A DNA stretch of 64,000 nt. Origin: Paenibacillus brevis (GTDB lineage Bacteria; Bacillota; Bacilli; Paenibacillales; Paenibacillaceae). The stretch's first letter is position 1; each line of letters starts with the position of its first letter. Position numbers and translations under genes: made by a program. Below the pieces are notes generated by a model. It did no database searches. It was given only the letters and a program-made list of their open reading frames with translations, and was not told where the DNA came from. The stretch is from NCBI RefSeq assembly GCF_018919145.1, contig NZ_JAHLQJ010000018.1:28555-92554 (forward strand), given 5' to 3'. Below, piece after piece: positions 1-8,928 of the stretch.

Positions 1-810
1 GACTATTAAACTCGCCCATCCCTGGATGCTTGTTTTTCCAAAGAGAGCTTGGCAAATAATGTAGACTGCATATAAAAATGAAATAAGTGAAATTAGAAAC
101 CCTATTTTCACTGTTAAACGCAATGGTTTATCCGAAAAGGAGATCATTGTATTAACAGACAGCATTAGTAGCTTTTTAAAAGAATAGCTAGAATTACCAA
201 GCTCTCTCTCCCCATGTTCAATATCCATAGTTGTAGATTTGAATCCTACCCACTTAATCATTGTAGGGAAAAACCTTAAATTTTCTCGCATAGAAGCAAC
301 AGCATTAATCGCTCTTCTGCTATAAACACCAAAGTTCGCTATAGATTCATCCTGAGGGGTATCTGTCAAATAACCAAATAATTTATAAAAAAGTCTTGAC
401 GACATTTTTTTTAATAATTTATCTTGTCTTTGGTGCCTTCTTCCTTGCACAATATCATATCCTGCTTGAGCCTTCAGTAACATCTTACTTATCTCTTCTG
501 GTTTATCTTGCAAATCCCCATCCATGACTACTATCCATTCTCCTGAACTTTTATCTAGTCCAGCGGTAATCGCATAATGTTGGCCAAAATTTCTTGAAAG
601 ATTCAGTCCGATTACTCTATTATCAGAGTCTACTAAACTCTTAATTTTATCCCATGAATCATCTGGGCTCGAATCATTAACAAATATAATTTCAAAATTC
701 TGTGTGAATTTCTCAAATTCCTTCCTCAGCCTGACATATAATTGATCTATAAATGGAGAGTTTTTATAGATTGGGATTACAACTGAAATATCAACTCTAC
801 TAGATGGCAT
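1..810 (-). CDS. Family 2 glycosyltransferase (DPM1/GtrB-like), cut by window edge
   Basis: The reading frame starts at ATG 810 behind a GGAG site and stays open to base 1, so the 3' end lies outside the window. The translation begins MPSSRVDISVVIPIYKN, a GT-A fold start, and continues with the nucleotide-sugar loop IIFVNDSSPDDSW, NLSRNFGQHYAI and the metal-binding MDGDLQD. Near residues 230-270 it becomes hydrophobic (IGFLISLISFLYAVYII), matching the one or two C-terminal membrane segments of polyprenyl-phosphate sugar transferases. Such enzymes charge undecaprenyl phosphate with a hexose at the inner membrane face, for use by GT-C transferases outside. The two polytopic membrane proteins just upstream in the same direction fit as partners. 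The sugar is unknown. Confidence 0.9.
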   Translation of the reverse strand, partial: MPSSRVDISVVIPIYKNSPFIDQLYVRLRKEFEKFTQNFEIIFVNDSSPDDSWDKIKSLVDSDNRVIGLNLSRNFGQHYAITAGLDKSSGEWIVVMDGDLQDKPEEISKMLLKAQAGYDIVQGRRHQRQDKLLKKMSSRLFYKLFGYLTDTPQDESIANFGVYSRRAINAVASMRENLRFFPTMIKWVGFKSTTMDIEHGERELGNSSYSFKKLLMLSVNTMISFSDKPLRLTVKIGFLISLISFLYAVYIICQALFGKTSIQGWASLIV

Positions 811-934
811 TAAAGCACTGCTCCTTTTTTGTCTACTGAAATGAATACGAAGTAACTGATTAAGTTGCTCTTATTTAGTAGAAGGTTATCCTCCAAAATA
901 GTATTACAGCGAGAAATAATTCAGTTTGCATGCT

Positions 935-2029
935 TTAAATGTAACTATTTCCGAGTATTATCGCAATCAAATAATATAATCCAGAACAAAAGTGAAAAGC
1001 TAAAATCGTTTGCACTAAAGTCTGCTTCCAATTACCATTGCCAACCTCAATTTTCCACTTAATAAGTTCAATTACCGAAAATAGAAACAATAAAGCAACC
1101 ATCATGTGCACTCCCCATACAAAGTTTGCATGGGTATATCTAATTCCTTCCTCTGCTAACACAGCAAATTGCAAATAAGCAATTATTGTTCCAATCCAGC
1201 TAAAAAGTAAGTATCTACTATTCCATACAGATTTCGATCTAAATACCAATATTCCTAAAGGAAACGACAAACTTAATACAACAGACAACAGTGGAGATGG
1301 TGAATACAGATTCCAAACTCCTAAAAAATCAAAGACTATCTTGCCTCCATCATCTAGATTATATGTTCTAAAATATTGATATATTAATAGAGATCCTGTT
1401 GGAACTAAGGTAGCCATTAGGAGAAACCATCTATTGAAAGAAACATTTTTAATTAGCATGTACAATGGTGCAGTGAAAATAAAAACCAATACAAAATTAG
1501 GCTTCATTACAGTACTTGCCATTAATATGAAGCCTGTTAGCACTACATTCAAAAGTGTAGGTTTCTCCAACATCTTTATGAAATAAATTAATGATAAATA
1601 TACAAATGGCTTTACAGCAATAAGGGTAGGATTATGATATACATTGGCACTTGACTGACCAAGATAAAGTTGATTAAAAAATGGCACAAATATAGGTGTG
1701 ACAATCATTAAAACACTCGTATATTCTAATGCCTTATCAGTATATTTAGTTAAAAATCTATAGATTATCCAGGAAATAAGAACCACAAGTATCGATAAAG
1801 TTAATATACCACTTTCTTCAAAACTAAAAGGAGAAACCAGTGAAACTAAAAAAATCAAAAGATAAAGCCCCGGGTGCGGCAGTTGATTATCACCCGCTAA
1901 AAATTGTTGACCAAAGCTTATGTGATCAGGCAAGTCAGATGGAAAAAGTCCAGCTTTATTATATATTTGGTTATAAAATATATAGAAATAAAGAAAGAAA
2001 ACTCCTGAGAAAAAAACTGTTTTTTTCAT
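935..2029 (-). CDS. Polytopic membrane protein, GT-C-like glycosyltransferase
   Basis: A 364-residue protein with about ten hydrophobic segments. The frame opens upstream at a TTG (2062), but ATG 2029 is preferred because GAAAGAG lies 8 bases before it. After the first membrane helix comes a loop with FPSDLPDHISFG and PHPGLYLL; an acidic pair in the first outer loop is typical of GT-C enzymes that use lipid-linked sugars. No family can be named with certainty. It sits between the truncated GT2 gene and another GT-C-like gene, all on the same strand, so decoration of the glycan on the outer membrane face is the likely role. This is inferred from topology and context. Confidence 0.75.
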   Translation of the reverse strand: MKKTVFFSGVFFLYFYIFYNQIYNKAGLFPSDLPDHISFGQQFLAGDNQLPHPGLYLLIFLVSLVSPFSFEESGILTLSILVVLISWIIYRFLTKYTDKALEYTSVLMIVTPIFVPFFNQLYLGQSSANVYHNPTLIAVKPFVYLSLIYFIKMLEKPTLLNVVLTGFILMASTVMKPNFVLVFIFTAPLYMLIKNVSFNRWFLLMATLVPTGSLLIYQYFRTYNLDDGGKIVFDFLGVWNLYSPSPLLSVVLSLSFPLGILVFRSKSVWNSRYLLFSWIGTIIAYLQFAVLAEEGIRYTHANFVWGVHMMVALLFLFSVIELIKWKIEVGNGNWKQTLVQTILAFHFCSGLYYLIAIILGNSYI

Positions 2030-2062
2030 ATTGACATCTCTTTCGTCGCTATTTTTCTTCAA

Positions 2063-2631
2063 GCCTATTTATCGGAACCCTTACATATTTTTAGGGCTCA
2101 ATCTAAAGATAACATAGCCTCTTTTCTCTCCCTTGTTTCAATCAATGGATAACCCTGTAGAATGACAACAAATTTAGAAATAAATATATTTCTAAAAAAA
2201 GATATCTCTCCATTATCAGACACTGTGAAATTGCATTAAAAAGCAAACTAGCAAAGTTCGACCTATAGTTTCTTGGGCTTCCTACTAAGCATAGCTTCTC
2301 AAGCGTCTAATTTTCTTATAGAAGGACTTCTAGATGTACTTCTGTAAGGGCGCTGGCAGACGCTCCCTGTTTGTTCTACCATTTGCCCACTTGAATTTGC
2401 TAACCGCTAGTTTATGTTGTTAAGTCATAATTTGATTTCCTGAATGAATCGCATACTACGGTGATGTAAGCGAACGAAATGCGATTCTTGAACTCATTGC
2501 AAAAAGTCAAAAGAAATCTCGGGGTCTTTTTTCATAATTTTGCAGTGGCTCACTATAACATGCTGTCTTTGTTGTAGTCCATGAGACAGATTTCCCTGAA
2601 ACTCATAATCCGCATGTCAAAATACCTTCTT
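2063..2631 (-). other. 569-bp gap within the glycan cluster, no gene seen
   Basis: No open frame with a credible start is seen on either strand. The stretch is A+T-rich like its neighbours. The one clear structure is an interrupted inverted repeat near 2440-2495, where GAATCGCAT faces ATGCGATTC about 25 bases away. It may be a transcript end or promoter region between the two membrane-protein genes, or the remains of a lost gene. Confidence 0.4.
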
Positions 2632-4098
2632 TTATAATTCTTTTGAAATATCTTTATCCCAATATAAAATTGTCAATCCATTGAAATTATAAATCCGATC
2701 TGGAACTCCAAATTTTTTTTCGGCGTTCTCTGCATTGATATCACCCCAATTTGTATTGTCAAATATTAAAAAGTTTGTTGGCTCTGAATACCATGATGTT
2801 TTAGAAAACCAAGCAAAAGGAACAATTTCTCCGTTATAAACAACCGGTCTTATTATTACATCATTCTCACTTTCAAGTGTAACTATTGATGAATTCCAGT
2901 AGGAACCATAGCCACGTGTCAATCCTTTTTGTTGCAAAAAGTCTGCAACTTCCTGATATATGGAGACCGTTTTGTTTAAAGTCACTGTTTGTAATGATGT
3001 CAAAGCATAAAGGATAAGAGATATTGATAATGCTACTGTAATTTTCCTGCTATTAATACGAGATAATGAAAATTTCCCTATATAAATTGAAAAGAAAACG
3101 AATGCAGGTAATATATATCTTGTTGTTGCTATATTAATAGGCATATTGCTACAAACATATTCAACAATGTTAATCATGATCCCAATTATCAAGAATAATT
3201 CTAATGTCGATACATTACTTTTATCTATTTTTTTGATGCTCTGATAACCTAACCAAATTGTAAAGATCAAAACGAACAGGTGTAAAATGACTATTAATAC
3301 TATTGTAGATACTGATTGCCCAAAGAAATTCGCTCCGTATAAATTCAAGATTCCTTCTATTGTCAACACAACATTCTTTTTCAGTTCATCAATCTTAACA
3401 AATCGAGTCTCTCCAATACTTGGAACATTGAACCCAACAAACTTCATAACTACTTTGGATGTTACATATGATCCTATAACAATACCAAGCGAAATGTATT
3501 CGCTTTTATTCCGAATCGCTTTATATGCACAGGCCAGAACAAAAGGAACCACAAAAAACCAGAGCACAAAAGGGTCCGCTATCAGAGCCAAAGTAAGAAT
3601 TATAAACAAGCTTCCATATCTCACATAAATATTTTTCGCATATTCCCATATAAATAGAGCTAATAAACAATAAAGCAATGAACTAGTATGCATAGGCCCA
3701 GAGAACACCATATTCGTAACAAATAAATTTGGTAACCCTACTATAGCAAATGTAGCAAATGCTCTTTTGTAAGAAATACCATTCTTTTTTTTAGCACTAA
3801 TCCACATACATACTATAACAAGACCAGTGTAGAAAATTGCGGAACCAACATAAATAACATTTGTTGAAAATCCGAGAAAAGGTAACAATAATACATATAG
3901 GAATAAATCAGTTGTAATATAAGTTCCAGTAGATAAATACCAATTTCTAAGAAACACATTTCCTTCCAGCATATCTTTAGCTTGCAATACAGCTGAAGCA
4001 CCATCTGAATTCATAGGAACTTTCAATGACAATGCATAGAAATAAATAAATATAATAACAATAAATAAAACAACACTTGGGAGCTTTAAGAATTTCAT
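2632..4098 (-). CDS. Large polytopic membrane protein, GT-C-like
   Basis: A 488-residue protein with roughly a dozen hydrophobic helices and a short hydrophilic C-terminal domain (about 390-488). ATG 4098 follows AAAGGTGG. The first outer loop after helix 1 reads VPMNSDGASAVLQAKDML, an acidic loop of the type that carries the catalytic aspartate in GT-C glycosyltransferases. The C-terminal part (KFGVPDRIYNFNGLTILYW) looks like a small soluble domain. No specific family is recognised. Position directly downstream of a tandem glycosyltransferase in the glycan cluster supports a role in transferring a lipid-linked sugar. A membrane protein of other function cannot be excluded. Confidence 0.75.
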   Translation of the reverse strand: MKFLKLPSVVLFIVIIFIYFYALSLKVPMNSDGASAVLQAKDMLEGNVFLRNWYLSTGTYITTDLFLYVLLLPFLGFSTNVIYVGSAIFYTGLVIVCMWISAKKKNGISYKRAFATFAIVGLPNLFVTNMVFSGPMHTSSLLYCLLALFIWEYAKNIYVRYGSLFIILTLALIADPFVLWFFVVPFVLACAYKAIRNKSEYISLGIVIGSYVTSKVVMKFVGFNVPSIGETRFVKIDELKKNVVLTIEGILNLYGANFFGQSVSTIVLIVILHLFVLIFTIWLGYQSIKKIDKSNVSTLELFLIIGIMINIVEYVCSNMPINIATTRYILPAFVFFSIYIGKFSLSRINSRKITVALSISLILYALTSLQTVTLNKTVSIYQEVADFLQQKGLTRGYGSYWNSSIVTLESENDVIIRPVVYNGEIVPFAWFSKTSWYSEPTNFLIFDNTNWGDINAENAEKKFGVPDRIYNFNGLTILYWDKDISKEL

Positions 4099-4160
4099 AA
4101 TTAATCCACCTTTAGTATCTCATTGGGTAGTAAATCAAATTAAAATGCCTGTTACTACAT

Positions 4161-6533
4161 TCAAGGCCCATCTTGCATAATAAAGTTTTTGATTTTTTTA
4201 CTTATTATTCCAAAGTCACACGTTGATTTGGTGTAATTTTCCGCTATATTCCCCATATTGTTCAGTAGGGAGCAATTATTACATAATTCAAGCAAATAAC
4301 TAAGTAACAGTTCCTCTTCAAACTGATCAACATCAACCTTCCATACACAATCATCAGGATACTCCATATATGATCCGACATTAGAAACTATACATGGTAC
4401 ACCGGATCCTAAAGCCCTCATCAAAGTAGCCGAAGTTTCACCCATTGTGGGCCACCGAAGATTAATACATAAATCACTTGCTTTAATGTATTGTTTAAAA
4501 GTTTCGATATCCGGTGAGTCAATAAATGTTACATGTTTTTTCATGTCCAATTTCGACACTAAATGAGTTAATTCCTTTTTATAATGCGGCTCTGGATGAC
4601 CAATTATTCGAAGATGAACCTCTGGGTTAGTTTCTATAAGTTTCGAAATCACTTTTATAATGATATCGACTCTTTTGTTTGGAATAACATTTCCAAAGAC
4701 CCCAATATTAAATTCACTACTTTTGAAATTCAATTTTGCCTGTATTTCTTTCCGTGAGACATCCTGATTTTCAATGGTTATTCCTGAAGGAATGGAAATA
4801 ATCGGTCCCTTATAATTCCTGTTTAAACGGATTTTATCTGCCGCATATTTGCTATGGACTAACACTCCAGAGCTCATATCGACAACTCTATTAAATAACG
4901 GGAAGTTTTGATTGTCTGGAATTATCTTAGAGTTGGCTAATAACGTTCCAGCTTCTATACCTTCATTGCCGTTATTATAAACCAATTCATTAACAAACTT
5001 TTCAGTGTTGCCTTTTAAATACGTGGAGTATAAAAAAACGCCAAATAAATTCAAATCATGCAAAACTACATAACCTGGATATTTTTCCAAAGTATCTATA
5101 ATCCATTCATGGTACTCGTTATTACCGACATGATATAATCTCAAATCAATATTTTCTAATTTTTTTTTGTTCTCGTTTATATCAACAACTTTAAAATTAT
5201 TAGAGATTATTGGATTAGATGGGATATAACCATTTACAAATATAATTACTTCATAAATTTTTTCCAGGTGTACAAGAAGCTCCTCGCTATAATCGGAAAT
5301 CCCACTTGATTGTGGGTTAAGAGGGCTAATGTAAGCCAGTCGGGGCTTTTGTAAATCTTCTTGCATTATCATTTCATGTGAAGCAGATTGGAGAGATTCA
5401 AAACTTATTATGCTTTCAACAACTGTTCTTTCCCATGAAAAAATTTTAGCTTGTTCTATCCCCTTCCTTATTAGCTCTGAACGGTAATCCTTATCACTTA
5501 AAACTCTAGTAACACTACTTTCTATTTCTTCATCATTAATAGGATCAACTAAGATAGCCGAATCCCCGGTTATTTCGGGCAAAGAGGAACACTTGCTTGT
5601 AATTACGGGCGCTTCGCATCTCATTGCTTCTAATACTGGCAACCCAAAGCCTTCATATAAAGAAGGAAAGACAAAAACTTCACAATGCCTGTACAAAGCT
5701 CGTAATGTGTTTTCAGCCACATAGCCTGGAAATAATAATCGTTCCTTATTAACACCCTTGCTTATAGCATATTTAAGCAACTCTTCTTGTTCAGATTGTT
5801 GTCTTATGCCGCCAATGACTAACGTTAATTCTTCAAAATCATTCATAATATTAGAAAAGGCATTGATTAACCCTTTATTATTCTTTCTTGGATCATTACC
5901 AGTTAATGAATATATATATGGCTTTTTTAGACCAATTTCGTGTAAAAGCGCCTTTTCCTCATCCCGAACATTTCTTGCGTTTTCAGCATCTTCATTAGTT
6001 GAGGCGTAAATCACCCTGATTTTTTGACTCTCTATTCCGAGGAATTTTATTAAATCATGCTTCGAAGCATCTGATATCGTAAGAATTAAATCTGCATTCT
6101 TTATTTTGTCGGCCCTTTCGTTATAATTTTGTTGGATGCTTTTGGGCCATTTATCATAGTACTCTTGCTCCATTACTAATGGTATTAGATCATAAACTAA
6201 GTAAGATACTTTTGTTAGATTCGTGGTAATTTCAGGCAACTCTATATCAAACATAAACGGACTAGTTAAATGAACTATATCAATTTCTTTCTCTAAGAGG
6301 AAAGAATTGAATTCTTGTTCAAACCAGCATTGGCTCTCGAGTAATCTTGAATCGATATCAATATACTGGGATATGAAGGTAAAATACCACTTCCCCCCTT
6401 CCCTCTTCATTACATAAAATCTATGCTTATTGTTTACAGTAACAATCTTCTTTATCCATTGATATGTATATATACCAATGCCTCTATTCTTCTCATTTGT
6501 AAAAAGAGTCTGAATATCGATGAGTATCCTCAT
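4161..6533 (-). CDS. Tandem two-domain GT4 glycosyltransferase
   Basis: A 790-residue soluble protein made of two GT-B halves. The first (about 1-380) starts MRILIDIQTLFTNEKNRGIG and has the donor-site motif PSLYEGFGLPVLEAM near residue 290. The second (about 395-790) starts YISPLNPQSSGISDYSEELL and has the degenerate donor motif GETSATLMRALGSGVPCI. Two active sites in one chain suggest either two different linkages or one processive repeat-building enzyme. Its start overlaps the stop of the preceding glycosyltransferase (ATGA at 6530-6533) behind a GGAGG site, so the two are translationally coupled. It should act in the cytoplasm on the lipid-linked chain before ABC export. Linkage and sugar are not known. 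Confidence 0.9.
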   Translation of the reverse strand: MRILIDIQTLFTNEKNRGIGIYTYQWIKKIVTVNNKHRFYVMKREGGKWYFTFISQYIDIDSRLLESQCWFEQEFNSFLLEKEIDIVHLTSPFMFDIELPEITTNLTKVSYLVYDLIPLVMEQEYYDKWPKSIQQNYNERADKIKNADLILTISDASKHDLIKFLGIESQKIRVIYASTNEDAENARNVRDEEKALLHEIGLKKPYIYSLTGNDPRKNNKGLINAFSNIMNDFEELTLVIGGIRQQSEQEELLKYAISKGVNKERLLFPGYVAENTLRALYRHCEVFVFPSLYEGFGLPVLEAMRCEAPVITSKCSSLPEITGDSAILVDPINDEEIESSVTRVLSDKDYRSELIRKGIEQAKIFSWERTVVESIISFESLQSASHEMIMQEDLQKPRLAYISPLNPQSSGISDYSEELLVHLEKIYEVIIFVNGYIPSNPIISNNFKVVDINENKKKLENIDLRLYHVGNNEYHEWIIDTLEKYPGYVVLHDLNLFGVFLYSTYLKGNTEKFVNELVYNNGNEGIEAGTLLANSKIIPDNQNFPLFNRVVDMSSGVLVHSKYAADKIRLNRNYKGPIISIPSGITIENQDVSRKEIQAKLNFKSSEFNIGVFGNVIPNKRVDIIIKVISKLIETNPEVHLRIIGHPEPHYKKELTHLVSKLDMKKHVTFIDSPDIETFKQYIKASDLCINLRWPTMGETSATLMRALGSGVPCIVSNVGSYMEYPDDCVWKVDVDQFEEELLLSYLLELCNNCSLLNNMGNIAENYTKSTCDFGIISKKIKNFIMQDGP

Positions 6534-7738
6534 ACGAAAAGATCCTCCTTGTTGAATCCGTTATCAATCAAAAATTTAACGATCCTTTGGGCCGTTGCAT
6601 TCCAAGTATATTCTTTCTCAACGTACGCTTTTCCATTCAGGCCCATTCGAGATATTTTTTCCTTCGGTGATGAAATAAAATAATCCAAAACTTTCTCAAA
6701 TGACTCATAATCACTATAAGACATTCCCCCCTTACTTCGTTCACAATGTCCTTTGGTAACAGCACATAGGTCATTAACAATTACCGGGGTGCCGCAAAGC
6801 CAACTTTCCATGATGACAATCGAGAAACTTTCCATAAGTGAGGGTTGAATCAAACCAAGGCTTCCAGATAAAACATCGTATTTTTCTTCATCACTAACTT
6901 CACCTAAATGAATCATGTTAGGTGATTTGTCTATCACTTCTATAATCTCTTCCTCGCCTTTCCCCATAACTACCAATGTTATATTCCTATTAGTTTTCTC
7001 TACAAAATTTTTAAAGAACTTTAACAGTTGGGGAACATTCTTTCCAGTAACGAGTCTGCCGACATATACAAAATAATCACCACTAAGGTTGAACTTATCT
7101 CGGGCTCTTCTCTCATTAGGATGGTGGTTAATTTCAACTCCTCCACCGGAAATGACAGAGTTGGACAGATCGATACCATGCAGTCTTTCAGTGAGCAGCC
7201 TTTCCTCTTCGGTATTAAATAAGATCCCCTTTGCTCTAGTAAGCATATGACCGATAGCCTCTAAACGTGCCAGTTCTTCATCATGTAAACAAGGAATGAT
7301 AAAACTATGCTCTGGAATAATTCTACTTCCCCAGAAGGTAGTACCGAACAAATAAGGTATGAATAAAAAAATGTACTCGTGCCCATTCACTTCAATATAC
7401 TCATACATAGAATCGCTATTTACAGTCTCTAAAAATAATTGTAACTGCTCAGAATATTTTATTTCTTTGTTATGCAAGACCTTTCCTAGTATCTCTTCGT
7501 ATTTCAATCTGTTTCTTGCATTCAATGAAAATCTACGGATTAGTATCCCATTTACTTGATAACTGCCTTCATTATAGTAATCTTTGCCCCAATCCCAAAA
7601 TGAATCTTTCCCGCAAGTAGTCAGAATCTCAACATTGCAACCAATGTCTAATAAACACTTGGCGATTCCGCCTGCAAAGCGCTCAGCACCACCTGAAATC
7701 CCATCGTTATACCATGGAGTAATAATTGCAATTTTCAT
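6530..7738 (-). CDS. GT4 family glycosyltransferase
   Basis: A 402-residue GT-B enzyme. The N-terminus MKIAIITPWYNDGISGGAER is the usual GT4 glycine-rich acceptor-side opening. The C-terminal half has VGRLVTGKNVPQLLKFF and the donor-site region QPSLMESFSIVIMESWLCG. The start ATG 7738 follows GGTGG and lies 15 bases after the methyltransferase stop. The stop overlaps the next glycosyltransferase start by four bases, indicating one transcript. It probably adds a sugar, possibly the D-rhamnose made by the upstream genes, to the growing lipid-linked glycan. The linkage cannot be read from sequence. Confidence 0.9.
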   Translation of the reverse strand: MKIAIITPWYNDGISGGAERFAGGIAKCLLDIGCNVEILTTCGKDSFWDWGKDYYNEGSYQVNGILIRRFSLNARNRLKYEEILGKVLHNKEIKYSEQLQLFLETVNSDSMYEYIEVNGHEYIFLFIPYLFGTTFWGSRIIPEHSFIIPCLHDEELARLEAIGHMLTRAKGILFNTEEERLLTERLHGIDLSNSVISGGGVEINHHPNERRARDKFNLSGDYFVYVGRLVTGKNVPQLLKFFKNFVEKTNRNITLVVMGKGEEEIIEVIDKSPNMIHLGEVSDEEKYDVLSGSLGLIQPSLMESFSIVIMESWLCGTPVIVNDLCAVTKGHCERSKGGMSYSDYESFEKVLDYFISSPKEKISRMGLNGKAYVEKEYTWNATAQRIVKFLIDNGFNKEDLFV

Positions 7739-7753
7739 TATCCACCAACTATA

Positions 7754-8917
7754 CTATTTTTTTAGAACCAATGAGTAGTTATAATAGTCATTTTCTTTTC
7801 CTGTCTCAATTATTGCTCCACTAAGATACGACGCAACCACAGTAAACCCCGACACCTCAGCTAAGTGTTTTAGTGCCTCAGGAAATAATGGTTTCTCGTG
7901 AGTAGGATCTAGGTAGTACAAATTATGCATTACATAAACAGAAGTAGTGTTTGGGGTTTCAAGAATTAAGACCCCTTCTTTTTTTAATTTTTTATAAGAA
8001 AGATCCAAAAATTCTATTTTTTCAGATAGCGTGAGGTGTTCAATTACATGAGCAAGAAAGATAGAATCTATGGATTCATCGCTCTGCTTTTGTAGATATG
8101 AATGACCATCTTCAACATACGCTGTTAATCCTTTTTCAATACAAAGCGATACCAGCCTAGGGTCACTATCCACACCAATTCCCTTTATAGAGCTTTCATT
8201 CAATAGTTCTAAAAAATACCCCTGACCACAGCCTATATCTAAGACAGTATGTTCTGGTTTAATGTACTTTAAGTACTGAGTGAAAATCTGTTTAACTGCA
8301 TCGCCCGGTGCACTAAAACGTTTGGAAAAAGCAGAATATTCAAATGCACTATGGGAATACTTCTTTGTTAGCAATTGGATATCCGTCATTATCTCTTCAT
8401 CTTCTCTTCTTAAATCTCTTATGTCATTATTAAGTCTCGTTATCTCATCCTTTAATTCCGTTATAACATTATTTAAGCCATAGACTTGATTGATTAATTT
8501 CGTCTCTAGCTGAGTTAAGTTTGTAATAATTTCAATCGAACGATTTAACCCAGACCACATTTCCTTGTTTAAGTAATGTTGTTGGCTTGAAATGGGGTCT
8601 ACATACCATTTAGTAAATAGTCTCGCTCCAAACTTCCTTATCGGAACAATAATCTTGCCCAAGAGCCTAAATCTAGATACTAATCGAGGCTCCTGAAAGG
8701 CTATTGGCATATTAGGTGGAACCTTCCCTGACAATGCCCTAATATCTTCATTAATTCGTTTCATTAACTCAAAATAACTTGAATTCCCGTCGCTCAATTG
8801 GTCAAGATTCTTCTCCTGTTCAACCTCACTAGGAATACTTTCATCCCCCCCATGTTTACGAACAGTCGATCTAATCTGATTCATTATCATTCCAGGTGTC
8901 ATTGATTGTTTAGGCAT
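7754..8917 (-). CDS. Class I SAM methyltransferase with N-terminal coiled coil; candidate chain terminator
   Basis: A 387-residue protein. Residues 1-120 are mixed polar and basic. About 125-185 form a heptad-like coiled coil (ETKLINQVYGLNNVITELK, then RLNNDIRDLRREDEE). Residues 190-387 are a class I methyltransferase with motif I VLDIGCGQGYFLELL near 225-239, the acidic GVDSDPRL at strand 2 and FLAHVIEHL at motif IV. The start ATG 8917 lies behind AGGAGG, which overlaps the wzt stop. A methyltransferase joined to a coiled coil beside a Wzt with a C-terminal domain recalls WbdD, which caps and measures O8/O9a polymannan in E. coli, though there the catalytic domain comes first. A capping role here is inference. 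Confidence 0.85.
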   Translation of the reverse strand: MPKQSMTPGMIMNQIRSTVRKHGGDESIPSEVEQEKNLDQLSDGNSSYFELMKRINEDIRALSGKVPPNMPIAFQEPRLVSRFRLLGKIIVPIRKFGARLFTKWYVDPISSQQHYLNKEMWSGLNRSIEIITNLTQLETKLINQVYGLNNVITELKDEITRLNNDIRDLRREDEEIMTDIQLLTKKYSHSAFEYSAFSKRFSAPGDAVKQIFTQYLKYIKPEHTVLDIGCGQGYFLELLNESSIKGIGVDSDPRLVSLCIEKGLTAYVEDGHSYLQKQSDESIDSIFLAHVIEHLTLSEKIEFLDLSYKKLKKEGVLILETPNTTSVYVMHNLYYLDPTHEKPLFPEALKHLAEVSGFTVVASYLSGAIIETGKENDYYNYSLVLKK

Positions 8918-8928
8918 TTTGCTTCCTC

